From NCBI RefSeq assembly GCF_000496075.1, contig NZ_AWXZ01000007.1, forward strand, positions 62,001 through 126,000: a DNA stretch of 64,000 nucleotides, in the 5' to 3' direction. Under the pieces are notes generated by a model. That model worked only from the letters and a program-made list of their open reading frames with translations. It made no database searches and had not been told where the DNA came from. Numbering within the stretch: position 1 is the first letter of the stretch; each line of letters opens with the position of its first letter. This DNA comes from Lutibaculum baratangense AMV1. Its GTDB lineage: Bacteria > Pseudomonadota > Alphaproteobacteria > Rhizobiales > Tepidamorphaceae. Shown in pieces: positions 8,178 to 18,260 of the stretch. The position numbers and the translations under genes were made by a program.

Positions 8178-9677
8178 CTACTTCTCATAATGGTCGCGGA
8201 CCAGCCGGTCGAGCAGGCGGACGCCGAAGCCCGAGCCCCAGCTCTTGTTGACGTCGTTCGACGGCGCCCCGAACGCGGTGCCGGCAATGTCGAGATGCGC
8301 CCAGGCCTGCCCCTCCTCGACGAATCGCGCGAGGAAATGGGCGGCGGTGATCGAGCCGGCGGCACGGCCGCCCGTGTTCTTCACGTCCGCGAACTTCGAA
8401 TCGATCAGCTTGTCGTAGGCCTTGGCGAGCGGCATGCGCCAAACCTTGTCGCCCGTCGCCTTGCCGGCGGCAGTGAGCCGGTTCGACAGCTCGTCGTCGT
8501 TCGAGAAGAGGCCGGCATACTCGTGTCCGAGCGCGACGATGATCGCGCCGGTGAGCGTCGCGAGGTCGACGATGAACTCCGGCTTGTAGCGCTCCTGCAC
8601 GAGGGTGAGGAGATCCGCGAGAACCATCCGGCCCTCGGCGTCGGTGTTGATGACCTCGATGGTGCGGCCAGACTTCGAGACGACGATGTCGCCGGGCCGC
8701 TGCGCCAGTCCGTCCGGCATGTTCTCCACGAGACCGATCACGCCGATGGCGTTCACCTTCGCCTTGCGGGCGGCGAGCGCGTGCATCAGCCCGACGACGC
8801 AGGCGGCGCCGCCCATGTCGCCCTTCATGTCCTCCATGCTTCCGGCCGGCTTGATCGAGATGCCGCCGGTGTCGAAGACGACGCCCTTGCCGACGAAGGC
8901 CACGGGTCGGGCGTCCTTGTCGGCCCCGCCGCTCCAGCGCATGATCGCCACCCGGCTCTCCTGCGAGCTCCCGAGGCCCACCGCGAGAAGCGAGCGCATC
9001 TCCAGCGACTGAAGCTCCTTCTCGCCCAGCACCTCGACCTCGACGCCCAGCGGCCGCAGGGCCTCCGCGGCGGCGGCGAACTCGGCCGTGCCGAGCACGT
9101 TCGCCGGCTCGTTCACGAGATCGCGCGCCAGAAGAACGCCATCGGCGACGCCCTTCAGGGGCTCGAACAGACTGGCGGCCGTCTTCGGCTCCTCGACGAG
9201 GATCACGACGGAGCCCGCCTCGGTCGGCGTCTCGTCCTCCTTCGGCTTCTTGTACTTCCTGAACTTGTAGGCGGCGAGGCGGATGCCGGCCGCGAACTCC
9301 GCCACGCCCTCCGGACGCACCGGGCCGGAGGAGGTCTCCGCCAGAACGGACAGGGTCTCGGTCCGCCCCTCGAGCCTGCCCCAGGCGAACCCTCCGAGAT
9401 TCGTCCAATCCCCTTCCTCCAGCGAACCGGCGTCGCCGAGCCCGATCACGATGACGCGATCGAGCGAGGCATAAGGAGGGGCAAGGAGAGACATCGCCGT
9501 CTTCCTCTTGCCGGTGAACTTCATGATTCCCGCCGCGCGCCCGATGGCTCCCCCGAGCTTCTCGTCGAGTTCGCGTCCGCCCGGCGACAACTCGGGGCCC
9601 TCGGCTGCGAAAATCACCAGCGTGCCGGCGGAAGGCAGGCTCGGCTTGTCGAAGGAGAAGACAGGAAGATCGGCCAT
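8178..9677 (-). CDS. pepA: Leucyl aminopeptidase (M17, cytosol aminopeptidase)
   Basis: A dimanganese/dizinc exopeptidase of 499 residues. The catalytic C-terminal domain shows VGKGVVFDTGGISIKP (first metal region), KGDMGGAA and the M17 signature NTDAEGRMVLAD near residue 345. The N-terminal half is the less conserved macro-like domain. I prefer the ATG at 9677 (MADLPVFSFD) to the GTG directly upstream at 9680. Length is normal for PepA. It shares the 9.7-9.88 kb region with the divergent lptF and is followed by holC. Confidence 0.95.
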   Translation of the reverse strand: MADLPVFSFDKPSLPSAGTLVIFAAEGPELSPGGRELDEKLGGAIGRAAGIMKFTGKRKTAMSLLAPPYASLDRVIVIGLGDAGSLEEGDWTNLGGFAWGRLEGRTETLSVLAETSSGPVRPEGVAEFAAGIRLAAYKFRKYKKPKEDETPTEAGSVVILVEEPKTAASLFEPLKGVADGVLLARDLVNEPANVLGTAEFAAAAEALRPLGVEVEVLGEKELQSLEMRSLLAVGLGSSQESRVAIMRWSGGADKDARPVAFVGKGVVFDTGGISIKPAGSMEDMKGDMGGAACVVGLMHALAARKAKVNAIGVIGLVENMPDGLAQRPGDIVVSKSGRTIEVINTDAEGRMVLADLLTLVQERYKPEFIVDLATLTGAIIVALGHEYAGLFSNDDELSNRLTAAGKATGDKVWRMPLAKAYDKLIDSKFADVKNTGGRAAGSITAAHFLARFVEEGQAWAHLDIAGTAFGAPSNDVNKSWGSGFGVRLLDRLVRDHYEK

Positions 9678-9883
9678 CACGGATACCGTTCGCTTTCGTA
9701 TGAGTGGCTCATGCGCGGCCCGACGCGCTCCGAGGGCGGCCCGAGCGAAACCGACCCGACATACACCATCGGCCCGCCACGCGCGACCCGCGCAGCCGTG
9801 GGGGCTGCCGGCGGCTTGTTGCCATCAACGCAGAATAGGGCCACACAGTGCCACGTACGCCTCGCCCGCGGAACGAAACGCCG

Positions 9884-11089
9884 ATGAGACTGATCGAACG
9901 CTACATCTTCAGGATGATCCTCACGGGCTTCGTGACCTCTCTGGTCGTCCTGACGGGCGTCGTCTGGGTCACGCAGGCGCTGCGCGAGGTGGACCTCCTG
10001 ACGAGCCAGGGCCAGACCCTCTGGCTTTTCATGAAGATCACCATGCTCGCCCTGCCCGCCCTGATCATGGTGATCGCCCCGGTCGCTCTTCTGATCGCTT
10101 GCCTGTTCACGCTGAACAAGTTCAACGCCGACTCCGAGCTCATCGTCACCCATGCCGCTGGTGCCTCTCCGAGGCTCGTCGGGCGTCCCTTCGTCGTGCT
10201 CGCGCTTCTCGTGTCGGTGCTCACCGGCTTCATCAGCCTCTATCTCGTGCCGGAAAGCGCACGGGAGGTGCGCAACCTCATCACGCAGATACGCGCCGAC
10301 GTCCTCACCGACATCGTCGCGCCCGGCCGCTTCACGACAGTGGAAGACAACCTCACCTTCCACATCCGCGAACGCCGACCCGATGGAACGCTCGCGGGGC
10401 TTCTCGTCTTCGACGGGCGCACTCCGACGAAGCTCATGACCTATCTGGCCGAGGAGGGCCGGATCGTCCGGGTTCGCGAGCAGGCCTATCTGGCCATGAG
10501 CAACGGCTCGATCCAGCAGCAGGAGGGCGGCGGACGAGAGATCTCGATCGTGCGCTTCGACAACTACGTCTACGATCTGTCGAGCCTCAGCCAGCGCTCG
10601 GGCACCGGGACGATCGACTATCATCCGCGCGAGATGCGGATCTCCGAGCTCATCAATCCCGACCCGGAGAACCGCTACTACAGGAGCCAGCCCGGCCGCT
10701 TCCGCTCGGAGCTGCACGAGCGCTTCACGAGCATCCTCTATCCGATGGTCTTCGTCTTCATCTCGCTCGCCGCCCTCGGGTACCCCCGCACGAACCGGCA
10801 GGGGCGCGGAAACTCGGTCGTGATCGCCATCGTCGCGGCGACGGCTGTCCGGACTGCCGGCTTCGCGGCCACGAACCTCGCCAGCAGCACTCCGGCCGGG
10901 GTTGTCCTCATGTACGCCATCCCGCTCGCGACGATACTGCTCGCAGGTTGGGCGGCCTTCTGGCAGCAGGGCTCGCTCGACCGGATCATCCACGGCTTGC
11001 CCACGCCGGCCGAGACGCTGCAGGCGGTGTTGCCGCCTCCCCTGCGACGCTGGATGGAACGACGGGTCGGCACGGTTTCGGGTTCATGA
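9884..11089 (+). CDS. lptF: LPS export ABC transporter permease LptF
   Basis: LptF and LptG form the inner-membrane permease that, with LptB, drives LPS onto the LptC-A-D bridge. The 401-residue protein has the family layout: one amphipathic and several membrane helices at the N terminus (MRLIERYIFRMILTGF), a periplasmic beta-jellyroll of about 130 residues, and three C-terminal helices (from about LYPMVFVFISLAALGYPR). The ATG at 9884 matches the conserved LIERYIFR start; a GTG at 9848 is an alternative. The stop overlaps the lptG start (ATGA). Confidence 0.94.
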   Translation: MRLIERYIFRMILTGFVTSLVVLTGVVWVTQALREVDLLTSQGQTLWLFMKITMLALPALIMVIAPVALLIACLFTLNKFNADSELIVTHAAGASPRLVGRPFVVLALLVSVLTGFISLYLVPESAREVRNLITQIRADVLTDIVAPGRFTTVEDNLTFHIRERRPDGTLAGLLVFDGRTPTKLMTYLAEEGRIVRVREQAYLAMSNGSIQQQEGGGREISIVRFDNYVYDLSSLSQRSGTGTIDYHPREMRISELINPDPENRYYRSQPGRFRSELHERFTSILYPMVFVFISLAALGYPRTNRQGRGNSVVIAIVAATAVRTAGFAATNLASSTPAGVVLMYAIPLATILLAGWAAFWQQGSLDRIIHGLPTPAETLQAVLPPPLRRWMERRVGTVSGS

Positions 11090-12180
11090 TGCGGATCACG
11101 CTCGCCGCCTATCTCGGGCGGAAGTTCTTCTGGAGCTTCCTCGCCTCCGTCGGGATCTGCATCGCGCTGATCTTCTTCGTCGAGACGATCGAGAACCTGC
11201 GTCGGGCCGCCTCTCACGACGTCGGCATCGTGACCGTGGTGACGTTGACGCTCTTCCGCATCCCGACGCTCTCCGAGCAGGTCCTCCCGTTCGCCACACT
11301 CTTCGCGGCTCTGGCGACGTTCCTCGGGCTGTCCCGCAGCCTCGAGCTCGTCGTCGTCCGGTCGGTGGGGGTTTCGGTGTGGCAGTTCATCGGCCCGTCT
11401 GTGCTGCTCGCCTTCGTGATCGGCGTCCTCGGCACCACCGTCTTCAACCCCCTCGCCGCAGATCTCAGGGCCCGCCACGCCACCCTCTTCGCCCAGTCGT
11501 TCACGGATCGCGACCTGGCGAGCCTCGGGGCGACCTCGGATCAGCAGGTCTGGCTTCGGCAGGAAGGTGTCGACGGGCAGTCGATCCTGCACGCCAGGGT
11601 GAGCGACGTGCGGGGCGAGAACCTGCGCTACGTCACGGCCTTCGTCTATGATCGCAGCGGCCACTTCGTGGAGCGCGTCGAGGCCGACACCGCGAGGATC
11701 GAGCAGGGGCACTGGCGGCTGACCGATGCTCTCGTCATCGAGCCGGGACGGGCTCCGCAGCAGCACCCCTCCTACCTCATCAGCACCTACCTCACTCCGG
11801 AGCAGGTGCGGGAGCAGATCGCGTCGGCCGACACCGTGTCGTTCTGGAACCTGCCGGCCCACGCGCGAATCGCCGAGCGCACCGGAGTGTCGAGCATCCC
11901 GTACCGCCTGCAGTACCAGTCGCTTTTAGCAAGGCCTTTACTCCTGTGCGCGATGGTCCTGATCGCCGCCACGGTGTCCCTGCGCCTCTTCCGCTACGGC
12001 AATGTCGGGCAGATGATTCTGGGTGGAGTGGTCGCCGGCTTCGTGCTTTATGTGCTAACGAAACTTGCGTCCGATCTGGCGATAGCCGGAGCGATCTCGC
12101 CTGCTGCGGCAGCCTGGGGACCGGCAGCCATCGCGCTGTTGTGGGGGACGACACTGCTTCTCTATCAGGAAGACGGCTGA
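11086..12180 (+). CDS. lptG: LPS export ABC transporter permease LptG
   Basis: The partner permease of LptF, 364 residues, with the same topology: N-terminal membrane helices (LAAYLGRKFFWSFLASVGIC), a periplasmic jellyroll domain, and C-terminal helices ending at about residue 360. The ATG at 11086 overlaps the lptF stop by 4 bases; a second ATG follows at 11089. lptD starts 5 bases after its stop, so lptF-lptG-lptD-surA-pdxA-rsmA form one envelope/core operon. Confidence 0.94.
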   Translation: MMRITLAAYLGRKFFWSFLASVGICIALIFFVETIENLRRAASHDVGIVTVVTLTLFRIPTLSEQVLPFATLFAALATFLGLSRSLELVVVRSVGVSVWQFIGPSVLLAFVIGVLGTTVFNPLAADLRARHATLFAQSFTDRDLASLGATSDQQVWLRQEGVDGQSILHARVSDVRGENLRYVTAFVYDRSGHFVERVEADTARIEQGHWRLTDALVIEPGRAPQQHPSYLISTYLTPEQVREQIASADTVSFWNLPAHARIAERTGVSSIPYRLQYQSLLARPLLLCAMVLIAATVSLRLFRYGNVGQMILGGVVAGFVLYVLTKLASDLAIAGAISPAAAAWGPAAIALLWGTTLLLYQEDG

Positions 12181-12184
12181 GTTC

Positions 12185-14677
12185 ATGGGGCTGGTAGAGC
12201 GTACGAGTAGGACGGCCGCTTGGCGCATCCGCCTGCTGATGGCGGGCAGCGTGCTGGCTTGCCTCGCCTGCGCGCCGGCTCTCGCGCAGTGGGAAGAAGA
12301 CCCCGCGCCCGCGCCGGCCACGCCGTTCGACCTCGTGACGCAGAGCGATCCCGAGGCCCGGATGCTGCTCGAGGCCGAGGAGCTCGTCTACGACCTCGAC
12401 AACGACCGGGTCTCGGCCGTCGGCGCCGTCGAGATCTACTACCGCGAATACGCCATCGAGGCTCCGGAGGTCATCTACGACCAGCGCACCCAGCGGGTGG
12501 TCGCGCGCGGCGGCGTCAAGGTGACGGAGCCGGACGGCAACGTCCTCTACGCCGACCACATCGAGCTCACCGACGACTTTCGCCAGGGCTTCCTGCAGGA
12601 GCTCACGCTCGTCACGCCGGAGCGGGCGCGCTTCGCCGCCGCGAACGCGGAGCGTATCGACGACAACATCACGATCTTCAACCGGGGCGTCTACACGGCG
12701 TGCGAGCCCTGCCGCGAACAGCCTGACAAGGCACCGGTGTGGCAGCTGAAAGCCGCCCGGATCATCCATGACCAGGACGAGAAGGTCGTCCGCTACGAGG
12801 ACGCGAGCTTCGAGTTTCTCGGGGTGCCGGTGGCCTACCTGCCGTTCTTCTCCCACCCCGACCCCACGGTGACGCGGAAGTCGGGGTTCCTGCGGCCTGA
12901 TATCCGCTACGCCAGCGATGTCGGCTTCAGCGTCGGCATTCCGTACTTCTTCAACCTCGCGCCGAACTACGACCTCACCGTCACCGGCGCCGCCTTCTCC
13001 AACCAGGGCCTCCTGGCCGACGTGGAATGGCGGCACCGGCTCGTGAACGGCAGCTATTCGATCCGTGCGGCCGGCATCAACCAGATGAACCCCGACGACT
13101 TCGAAAGCGTGCAGAGCAATCGTGACTGGCGAGGCGCGCTCCAGGCGCAGGGTGCGTTCAACATCAACGAGTTCTGGCAGTGGGGCTTCCAGGGCCACCT
13201 GATCAGCGACTCGAAGTTCCTCGACGACTACTATTTCGACAGCGACACGCAGTTGCGCGACACTCTATTCCTGACCGGGATGAGCGCGCGCAACTATTTC
13301 GACGCCCGCATTATCAACTACCAGGTCTTGCGGGAATACGACGAAAGCACGAGCGTTACCCCGGCCGAGTTCTACGCGGCCTCCGATACCTACGGCCACT
13401 CCAACTACTTCGATCATCCGAACAACGAGCTGCCCGTCGTTCACCCCGTCGTCGACTACAACTACATCCTCGATCGCCCTGTCCTGGGCGGGCGGGTGTC
13501 GTTCGACGCGAACTTCCTCAGCCTGTCGCGCGCGGACGCCGACTTCGTCGCTGCGGACGGGTCGGGATGCCCGCTATACGGACTGGAAACCGGCAACTTC
13601 TCCACCGATCCGAACGCTCTCACGGCGGAGAACCTCGAGGACTGCACCCTGCTCGGTGTGCCGGGAGACATGACCCGGCTCGTCGCGCAGGCATCGTGGG
13701 AGCGCAGCCTGGTCACGCCGGCGGGCCAGATCATCACGCCGTTCGCCTCGCTTCGCGGCGACGCCTACGCGATCGACGTCGAGGATCCCTATCTCGGCAC
13801 CGCCGGCTTTCCGGTCGTCGGCCAGTTCATCAACACCGGCGAGGACCAGCTCGTGCGCGGCATGGCCACGCTCGGCCTCGAGGGACGCTGGCCCATCCTC
13901 GTCACGGCCGGCTGGGGCTACCAGGTCTTCGAGCCCGTCGCTCAGCTCGTGGCGAGGCCCGATGCCGAGGACAACAGCCTCATTCCCAACGAAGACGCCA
14001 TCAGCCTCGTCTTCGACGACACGAACCTGTTCTCCCGCGACAAGTTCTCTGGCTATGACCGGCTCGAGGGCGGCACCCGTCTGAATGCCGGTGTGCGCTA
14101 CAAGATGCAGGCGAACGCAGGCTTTTCCGCCAGCGCCTTGTTCGGCCAGTCCTACCATCTCGCGGGCGAGAACCCCTTCCCGCTCGGCAGCGGGCTCGAA
14201 ACCGATCGCTCCGACTATGTCGCGGCGGCCTACGTCTCGCCCATCGATTCGCTCGAGATCGGCAGCCGGGTCCGGCTGGACGAGGATGACTTCCAGGTGA
14301 TGCGCCAGGATTTCCAGGTGCGCGGAACGGTGGGTCCGGTTTCCGGTATAGGCATCTACACCTCGATCTCTGCCGATCCCACCAGGAACGTCCTCTACGA
14401 CCGCCGCGAGGTGCAGGGTCTCGGCTCGCTGCAGCTCAACGACGAGTGGAAGGTGTTCGGCGGGGCGAGATACGAGCTCGAAGGCCCCAACGACTCGCAA
14501 TGGATCGCCCAGTCCATCGGCATCGGCTACGAGGACGAGTGCATCGCCTTCGCCATCCAGTACGAGCAGACTTTCGTGCGCGACGGGAATATCGAGCCGG
14601 ACGAGCGCATCACCTTCTCGCTCAGTCTGCGCACCCTGACGGAGACGCGACTGAGTGCCTCGCTCGACGGGAGCTGA
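12185..14677 (+). CDS. lptD: LPS-assembly outer-membrane protein LptD
   Basis: LptD is the outer-membrane beta-barrel that inserts LPS. The 830-residue protein has a signal peptide (hydrophobic core about residues 19-36, cleavage after APALA), an OstA/LptA-like N-terminal jellyroll (about residues 60-170: YDLDNDRVSAVGAVEIYY, RVVARGGVKVTEPDG), then the long barrel with the conserved YLPFFSHPDPTVTRKSGFL segment. Two close cysteines (TACEPC) and two further ones suggest inter-domain disulfides. A DsbA-type oxidase would be needed to form these in the periplasm. The last residues before the stop are hydrophilic rather than the usual terminal aromatic. Confidence 0.93.
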   Translation: MGLVERTSRTAAWRIRLLMAGSVLACLACAPALAQWEEDPAPAPATPFDLVTQSDPEARMLLEAEELVYDLDNDRVSAVGAVEIYYREYAIEAPEVIYDQRTQRVVARGGVKVTEPDGNVLYADHIELTDDFRQGFLQELTLVTPERARFAAANAERIDDNITIFNRGVYTACEPCREQPDKAPVWQLKAARIIHDQDEKVVRYEDASFEFLGVPVAYLPFFSHPDPTVTRKSGFLRPDIRYASDVGFSVGIPYFFNLAPNYDLTVTGAAFSNQGLLADVEWRHRLVNGSYSIRAAGINQMNPDDFESVQSNRDWRGALQAQGAFNINEFWQWGFQGHLISDSKFLDDYYFDSDTQLRDTLFLTGMSARNYFDARIINYQVLREYDESTSVTPAEFYAASDTYGHSNYFDHPNNELPVVHPVVDYNYILDRPVLGGRVSFDANFLSLSRADADFVAADGSGCPLYGLETGNFSTDPNALTAENLEDCTLLGVPGDMTRLVAQASWERSLVTPAGQIITPFASLRGDAYAIDVEDPYLGTAGFPVVGQFINTGEDQLVRGMATLGLEGRWPILVTAGWGYQVFEPVAQLVARPDAEDNSLIPNEDAISLVFDDTNLFSRDKFSGYDRLEGGTRLNAGVRYKMQANAGFSASALFGQSYHLAGENPFPLGSGLETDRSDYVAAAYVSPIDSLEIGSRVRLDEDDFQVMRQDFQVRGTVGPVSGIGIYTSISADPTRNVLYDRREVQGLGSLQLNDEWKVFGGARYELEGPNDSQWIAQSIGIGYEDECIAFAIQYEQTFVRDGNIEPDERITFSLSLRTLTETRLSASLDGS

Positions 14678-14780
14678 GACGGTCGAGCCCAAGTGCCTCC
14701 TGTCGTTTACTCTGCCATCATATCGTCGCCTTCGGCGCCCAATGCATTGACCTTCAGCGTTTAAGGACTGCGGCCACGAC

Positions 14781-15728
14781 ATGAAGATCTTCACACGGAC
14801 CATTCTCGCGGCCAGTGCCCTCCTCGCCGTAACGCTCGCGCCGATGTTGCCCGCCGCGATGAACGGGGGAAGCGGGAGCGCGTGGGCGACCTCCATCGCG
14901 GCTCTCGTCAACGATGACCCCGTGACGGAATACGAGGTTCAGCAGAGGATGCGGCTGAACAGGCTCACCGGCGGGCCCGCTGGAAAGCAGCAGGCCCTGG
15001 ACGAGCTTGTCGAGGAGCGCCTGAAGCAGCAGGCCGCCCGCCGCGTGGGCATCTCGGCGAACGAGAGCGAGGTGGAACAGGCGTATGCCGGCATCGCGTC
15101 GCGGGTCCAGTTGACCCCCTCCCAGCTGAACCAGGCGCTGCAGCAGAACGGCATCAATCCGGACACGATGAAGGATCGCCTGCGCGTGAACCTCGCCTGG
15201 CGCGACGTGGTCCAGGGCCAGATGCGGCGGCAGGTGAACATCCGCGACGCCGACATTCGTGCCGAGCTGACGCGGCGTGGCGAGGCGGAGAACACCACCA
15301 CGGTCTACCGCTACACGCTCCAGCCCGTGGTCTTCGTGGTGCCGCAGGGCAGCTCGGCTGCCTATGTCCGCCAGCGCATGACGGAGGCGAGCCGCTTCGC
15401 CCAGCAATTCCAGGGCTGCGACAGCGCCATGGAGCTCGCGAAGAACTACCGGGACACGGTCGTCCAGGACAAGGTGCGCCGGGGCTCGGCCGAGCTTCCC
15501 CCCGAGATGCGCCAGAAGCTGGCCGAAGTGTCGGTCGGCGGGGCGACGCGTCCGGAAGAGATCGACAACGGCGTGCGCGTGCTCGGCGTGTGCACGCGCG
15601 AGGAGGAGCAGAGCACCGAAGCCGCTCAGCAGGAGATCCGCTCCGAGCTGTTGAACGAGGAAGGGCAGCGCCTGTCCCGGCGGCTGATGATCGACCTCAA
15701 GCAGTTCGCCGTCATCGAGTACCGGTGA
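14781..15728 (+). CDS. surA: SurA-like periplasmic chaperone / peptidylprolyl isomerase homologue
   Basis: A 315-residue exported protein with an N-terminal signal sequence (residues 1-38) and a SurA-N-like helical domain (IAALVNDDPVTEYEVQQRMR, LVEERLKQQAARRVGISANE). The C-terminal part resembles a degenerate parvulin domain. Position between lptD and pdxA is typical of alphaproteobacterial SurA, which assists folding of barrels such as LptD. The single PPIase region lacks obvious parvulin active-site motifs, so chaperone activity is more likely than isomerase activity. The ATG at 14781 is preceded by a 103-base gap from lptD. Confidence 0.82.
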   Translation: MKIFTRTILAASALLAVTLAPMLPAAMNGGSGSAWATSIAALVNDDPVTEYEVQQRMRLNRLTGGPAGKQQALDELVEERLKQQAARRVGISANESEVEQAYAGIASRVQLTPSQLNQALQQNGINPDTMKDRLRVNLAWRDVVQGQMRRQVNIRDADIRAELTRRGEAENTTTVYRYTLQPVVFVVPQGSSAAYVRQRMTEASRFAQQFQGCDSAMELAKNYRDTVVQDKVRRGSAELPPEMRQKLAEVSVGGATRPEEIDNGVRVLGVCTREEEQSTEAAQQEIRSELLNEEGQRLSRRLMIDLKQFAVIEYR

Positions 15729-15738
15729 TTTCCTGAGG

Positions 15739-16755
15739 ATGAACGGCGGACCGCAGGCCCTCGCCGTCACGCAGGGCGAGCCCGCCGGAATAGGTCCCGA
15801 GCTCATCGGGATGGCATGGCAGGCCCGCGCCGAGGCGCGCCTGCCCTCCTTCTTCTGCGTGGGCGACGTAGCGTTCTTGGAGCGGCGTCTCGCCGAGGCA
15901 GGGCTCGCGGTTCCGCTCCGGGAGATATCCCGGCCCTCAACCGCGGGCGCCGTTTTTCAGGAGGCCTTGCCGGTCCTTCCCGCGCGCGAGAGCATCGTCT
16001 CGGGCATCGCTGGAAAGCCCTCCCCCGCGGACGCGGGCGGGGTGATCGCCTCGATCACCGACGCTGTCGAGCTCGTGCGCCTGGGAGAGGCGCCGGGTGT
16101 CGTCACGCCACCGATCCAGAAGGACAATCTCTACGCGGCGGGCTTCGGTTTCCCCGGACACACGGAGTTCCTGGGCGATCTGTCGAGCCGGTTCGAGGGC
16201 GTGGCCGCGCCCGTGCGGCCGGTCATGATGCTCGCCTGCGACGAGCTGCGGGCGGTTCCGGTGACGATCCACGTGCCGCTGCGGGCGGTGCCCGAGCTCC
16301 TCACGAAGGCGCTGATCGTCGAGACCGCCGTGATCGTGGCGCGTGACCTCGAGGCCCGTTTCGGCATCGCCGATCCCCGCCTGGCCGTCGCCGGTCTCAA
16401 CCCCCATGCGGGGGAAGGCGGCGCCATCGGGCGCGAGGAGATCGAGATCATACTGCCTGCGATCGAGGAGTTGCGTGGCATGGGGATCAGGGCGACCGGA
16501 CCCCATCCGGGCGACACGCTGTTCCACCCGGCGGCGCGGGCGGAGTACGATGCGGTGCTCACCATGTACCACGACCAGGGGCTCATACCGGTCAAGACCC
16601 TAGCCTTCGATCGAGGCGTGAACGTCACGCTGGGCCTGCCCTTCGTGCGCACGTCGCCCGATCACGGCACCGCGCTCTCCCTCGCGGGCAAGGGCACCGC
16701 CAGCCCCACGAGCCTGATCGAGGCGCTGCGGCTCGCGGACCGGCTGACCCGCTGA
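15739..16755 (+). CDS. pdxA: 4-hydroxythreonine-4-phosphate dehydrogenase
   Basis: PdxA oxidises 4-phosphohydroxy-L-threonine in pyridoxal-5-phosphate synthesis. The 338-residue protein shows the N-terminal [13 protein letters not shown] motif, [10 protein letters not shown] (metal/substrate His), [13 protein letters not shown] with the metal-binding His, and [18 protein letters not shown] plus TSPDHGTA near the C terminus, the standard order. It starts 10 bases after the surA-like gene with an AGGAT-type ribosome site and is followed after 4 bases by rsmA. Confidence 0.96.
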   Translation: MNGGPQALAVTQGEPAGIGPELIGMAWQARAEARLPSFFCVGDVAFLERRLAEAGLAVPLREISRPSTAGAVFQEALPVLPARESIVSGIAGKPSPADAGGVIASITDAVELVRLGEAPGVVTPPIQKDNLYAAGFGFPGHTEFLGDLSSRFEGVAAPVRPVMMLACDELRAVPVTIHVPLRAVPELLTKALIVETAVIVARDLEARFGIADPRLAVAGLNPHAGEGGAIGREEIEIILPAIEELRGMGIRATGPHPGDTLFHPAARAEYDAVLTMYHDQGLIPVKTLAFDRGVNVTLGLPFVRTSPDHGTALSLAGKGTASPTSLIEALRLADRLTR

Positions 16756-16759
16756 CGCC

Positions 16760-17617
16760 ATGGCCGGCGACCTTCCGACACTGCCGCCCCTGCGCGACGT
16801 CATCCGCCAGCATGACCTGCAGGCCAGGAAGTCGCTCGGCCAGAACTTCCTGCTCGACCAGAACCTGACGCGCCGGATCGCCCGGGCGGCGGGGCCTCTC
16901 GAAGGGGCGACCGTGGTCGAGGTCGGTCCGGGCCCCGGCGGCCTCACGCGCGCGCTCCTCATCGAGGGCGCTAGCCGGGTGATCGCGGTCGAAAAGGACC
17001 CGAGATGCGTCGCCGCGCTCGCCGAGCTGGCGCAGGCGTTCCCCGGCCGCCTGGAGGTGATCGAGGGCGATGCGACGAGGCTGCAGGTCGAGGAGAGGCT
17101 GGGCCCCGGACCGGCCAGGATCGTCGCGAACCTGCCCTACAATGTCGGCACGCTCCTGCTCGTGAACTGGCTGTCGAGCGAGCGCTGGCCGTCCTGGTGG
17201 GATTCGCTGACGCTGATGTTCCAGAAGGAGGTGGCGCTGCGTCTCGTCGCCTCGCCCGGCAGCAAGGACTACGGCCGACTTTCGGTGCTCGCTCAGTGGC
17301 GCTCGCGACCGGGCATCCTGTTCGACGTCGACCGCCGGGCGTTCACGCCGCCGCCGAAGATCACCTCGTCGGTCGTGCAGATACGGCCGGGGGAGATGCC
17401 GGCGGGGGTGGAGCCCACTGCCCTCGCCGCCGTCACGGCGGCGGCCTTCGGGCAGCGTCGCAAGATGCTGAGATCGAGCCTGAAATCGGCCACGCCGGAC
17501 GCGGAACGGATCCTCGAGACGGCGGGCATTCCGCCGACCGCAAGGGCCGAGGAGGTGGACGTCTCGGGATTCCTGCGGCTGACCCGCGCCTATCAGGCGC
17601 TCAGAGGCCCGAAATAA
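16760..17617 (+). CDS. rsmA: 16S rRNA (A1518/A1519) dimethyltransferase
   Basis: RsmA (KsgA) dimethylates two adenines near the 3' end of 16S rRNA late in 30S assembly. The 285-residue protein has [17 protein letters not shown] at the N terminus, the SAM-binding [16 protein letters not shown], the catalytic NLPYNVGT, and the C-terminal helical domain with [13 protein letters not shown]. Length is normal. The last 17 bases overlap the end of the convergent gmk gene. Confidence 0.96.
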   Translation: MAGDLPTLPPLRDVIRQHDLQARKSLGQNFLLDQNLTRRIARAAGPLEGATVVEVGPGPGGLTRALLIEGASRVIAVEKDPRCVAALAELAQAFPGRLEVIEGDATRLQVEERLGPGPARIVANLPYNVGTLLLVNWLSSERWPSWWDSLTLMFQKEVALRLVASPGSKDYGRLSVLAQWRSRPGILFDVDRRAFTPPPKITSSVVQIRPGEMPAGVEPTALAAVTAAAFGQRRKMLRSSLKSATPDAERILETAGIPPTARAEEVDVSGFLRLTRAYQALRGPK

Positions 17618-18260
17618 GCTCGTCCGCGAGGATCTGCGCCGGCTTCTGCCGCTCCTGGCGATGGCGTTCGGCGTGCAGGATCGAGCGCACCGCCTCGACG
17701 CTCACCTCGAGGTCGCGGTTGATGACGAGATAGCCGTATTCCCGCCAGTGACCGATCTCCTCGCGCGCGTTCTCCAGCCGCCGCGCGATCACCTCCGGGC
17801 TGTCCTCCGCCCGGCGCTCGAGACGAGACCTCAGCTCCGCCAGCGAGGGCGGCAGGATGAAGACGGTGACGACATCCTCCGGCATCGCCTGCGCGACCTG
17901 CCGGGTCCCCTGCCAGTCGATGTCGAAGAGCACGTCTTCCCCGGCCCGCAGCGCGGCCTCCACCGGTTCGAGAGGCGTGCCGTACCAGTTCCCGTGCACC
18001 TCCGCCCACTCCAGGAGCTCGCCGCGGTCGCGCATCGTCTCGAACTGCCGGACCGAACGGAAATGGTAGTGGATGCCGTCGACCTCGCTCGGCCTGCGCG
18101 AGCGCGTGGTGACGGAGATCGACAGGTCGATGCGATGGCCGCTCTCCGCCTCCTGGGCGAGCAGGGCCCGGGCGATGCTCGTCTTGCCGGCGCCCGACGG
18201 CGAGGACAGGACGAGGATCAGCCCCCGGCGCGGCGAATCTCCAGGCGTGGGCTCAGGCAA
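17601..18260 (-). CDS. gmk: Guanylate kinase
   Basis: Gmk phosphorylates GMP to GDP. The 219-residue protein has the P-loop [10 protein letters not shown] (residues 19-28), [18 protein letters not shown] (GMP-binding Arg/Tyr region) and [11 protein letters not shown]. The only suitable start is TTG at 18260, inside the end of the upstream yicC-family gene (8-base overlap), so translation is probably coupled. The 3' end overlaps rsmA by 17 bases in convergent orientation. Confidence 0.94.
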   Translation of the reverse strand: MPEPTPGDSPRRGLILVLSSPSGAGKTSIARALLAQEAESGHRIDLSISVTTRSRRPSEVDGIHYHFRSVRQFETMRDRGELLEWAEVHGNWYGTPLEPVEAALRAGEDVLFDIDWQGTRQVAQAMPEDVVTVFILPPSLAELRSRLERRAEDSPEVIARRLENAREEIGHWREYGYLVINRDLEVSVEAVRSILHAERHRQERQKPAQILADELISGL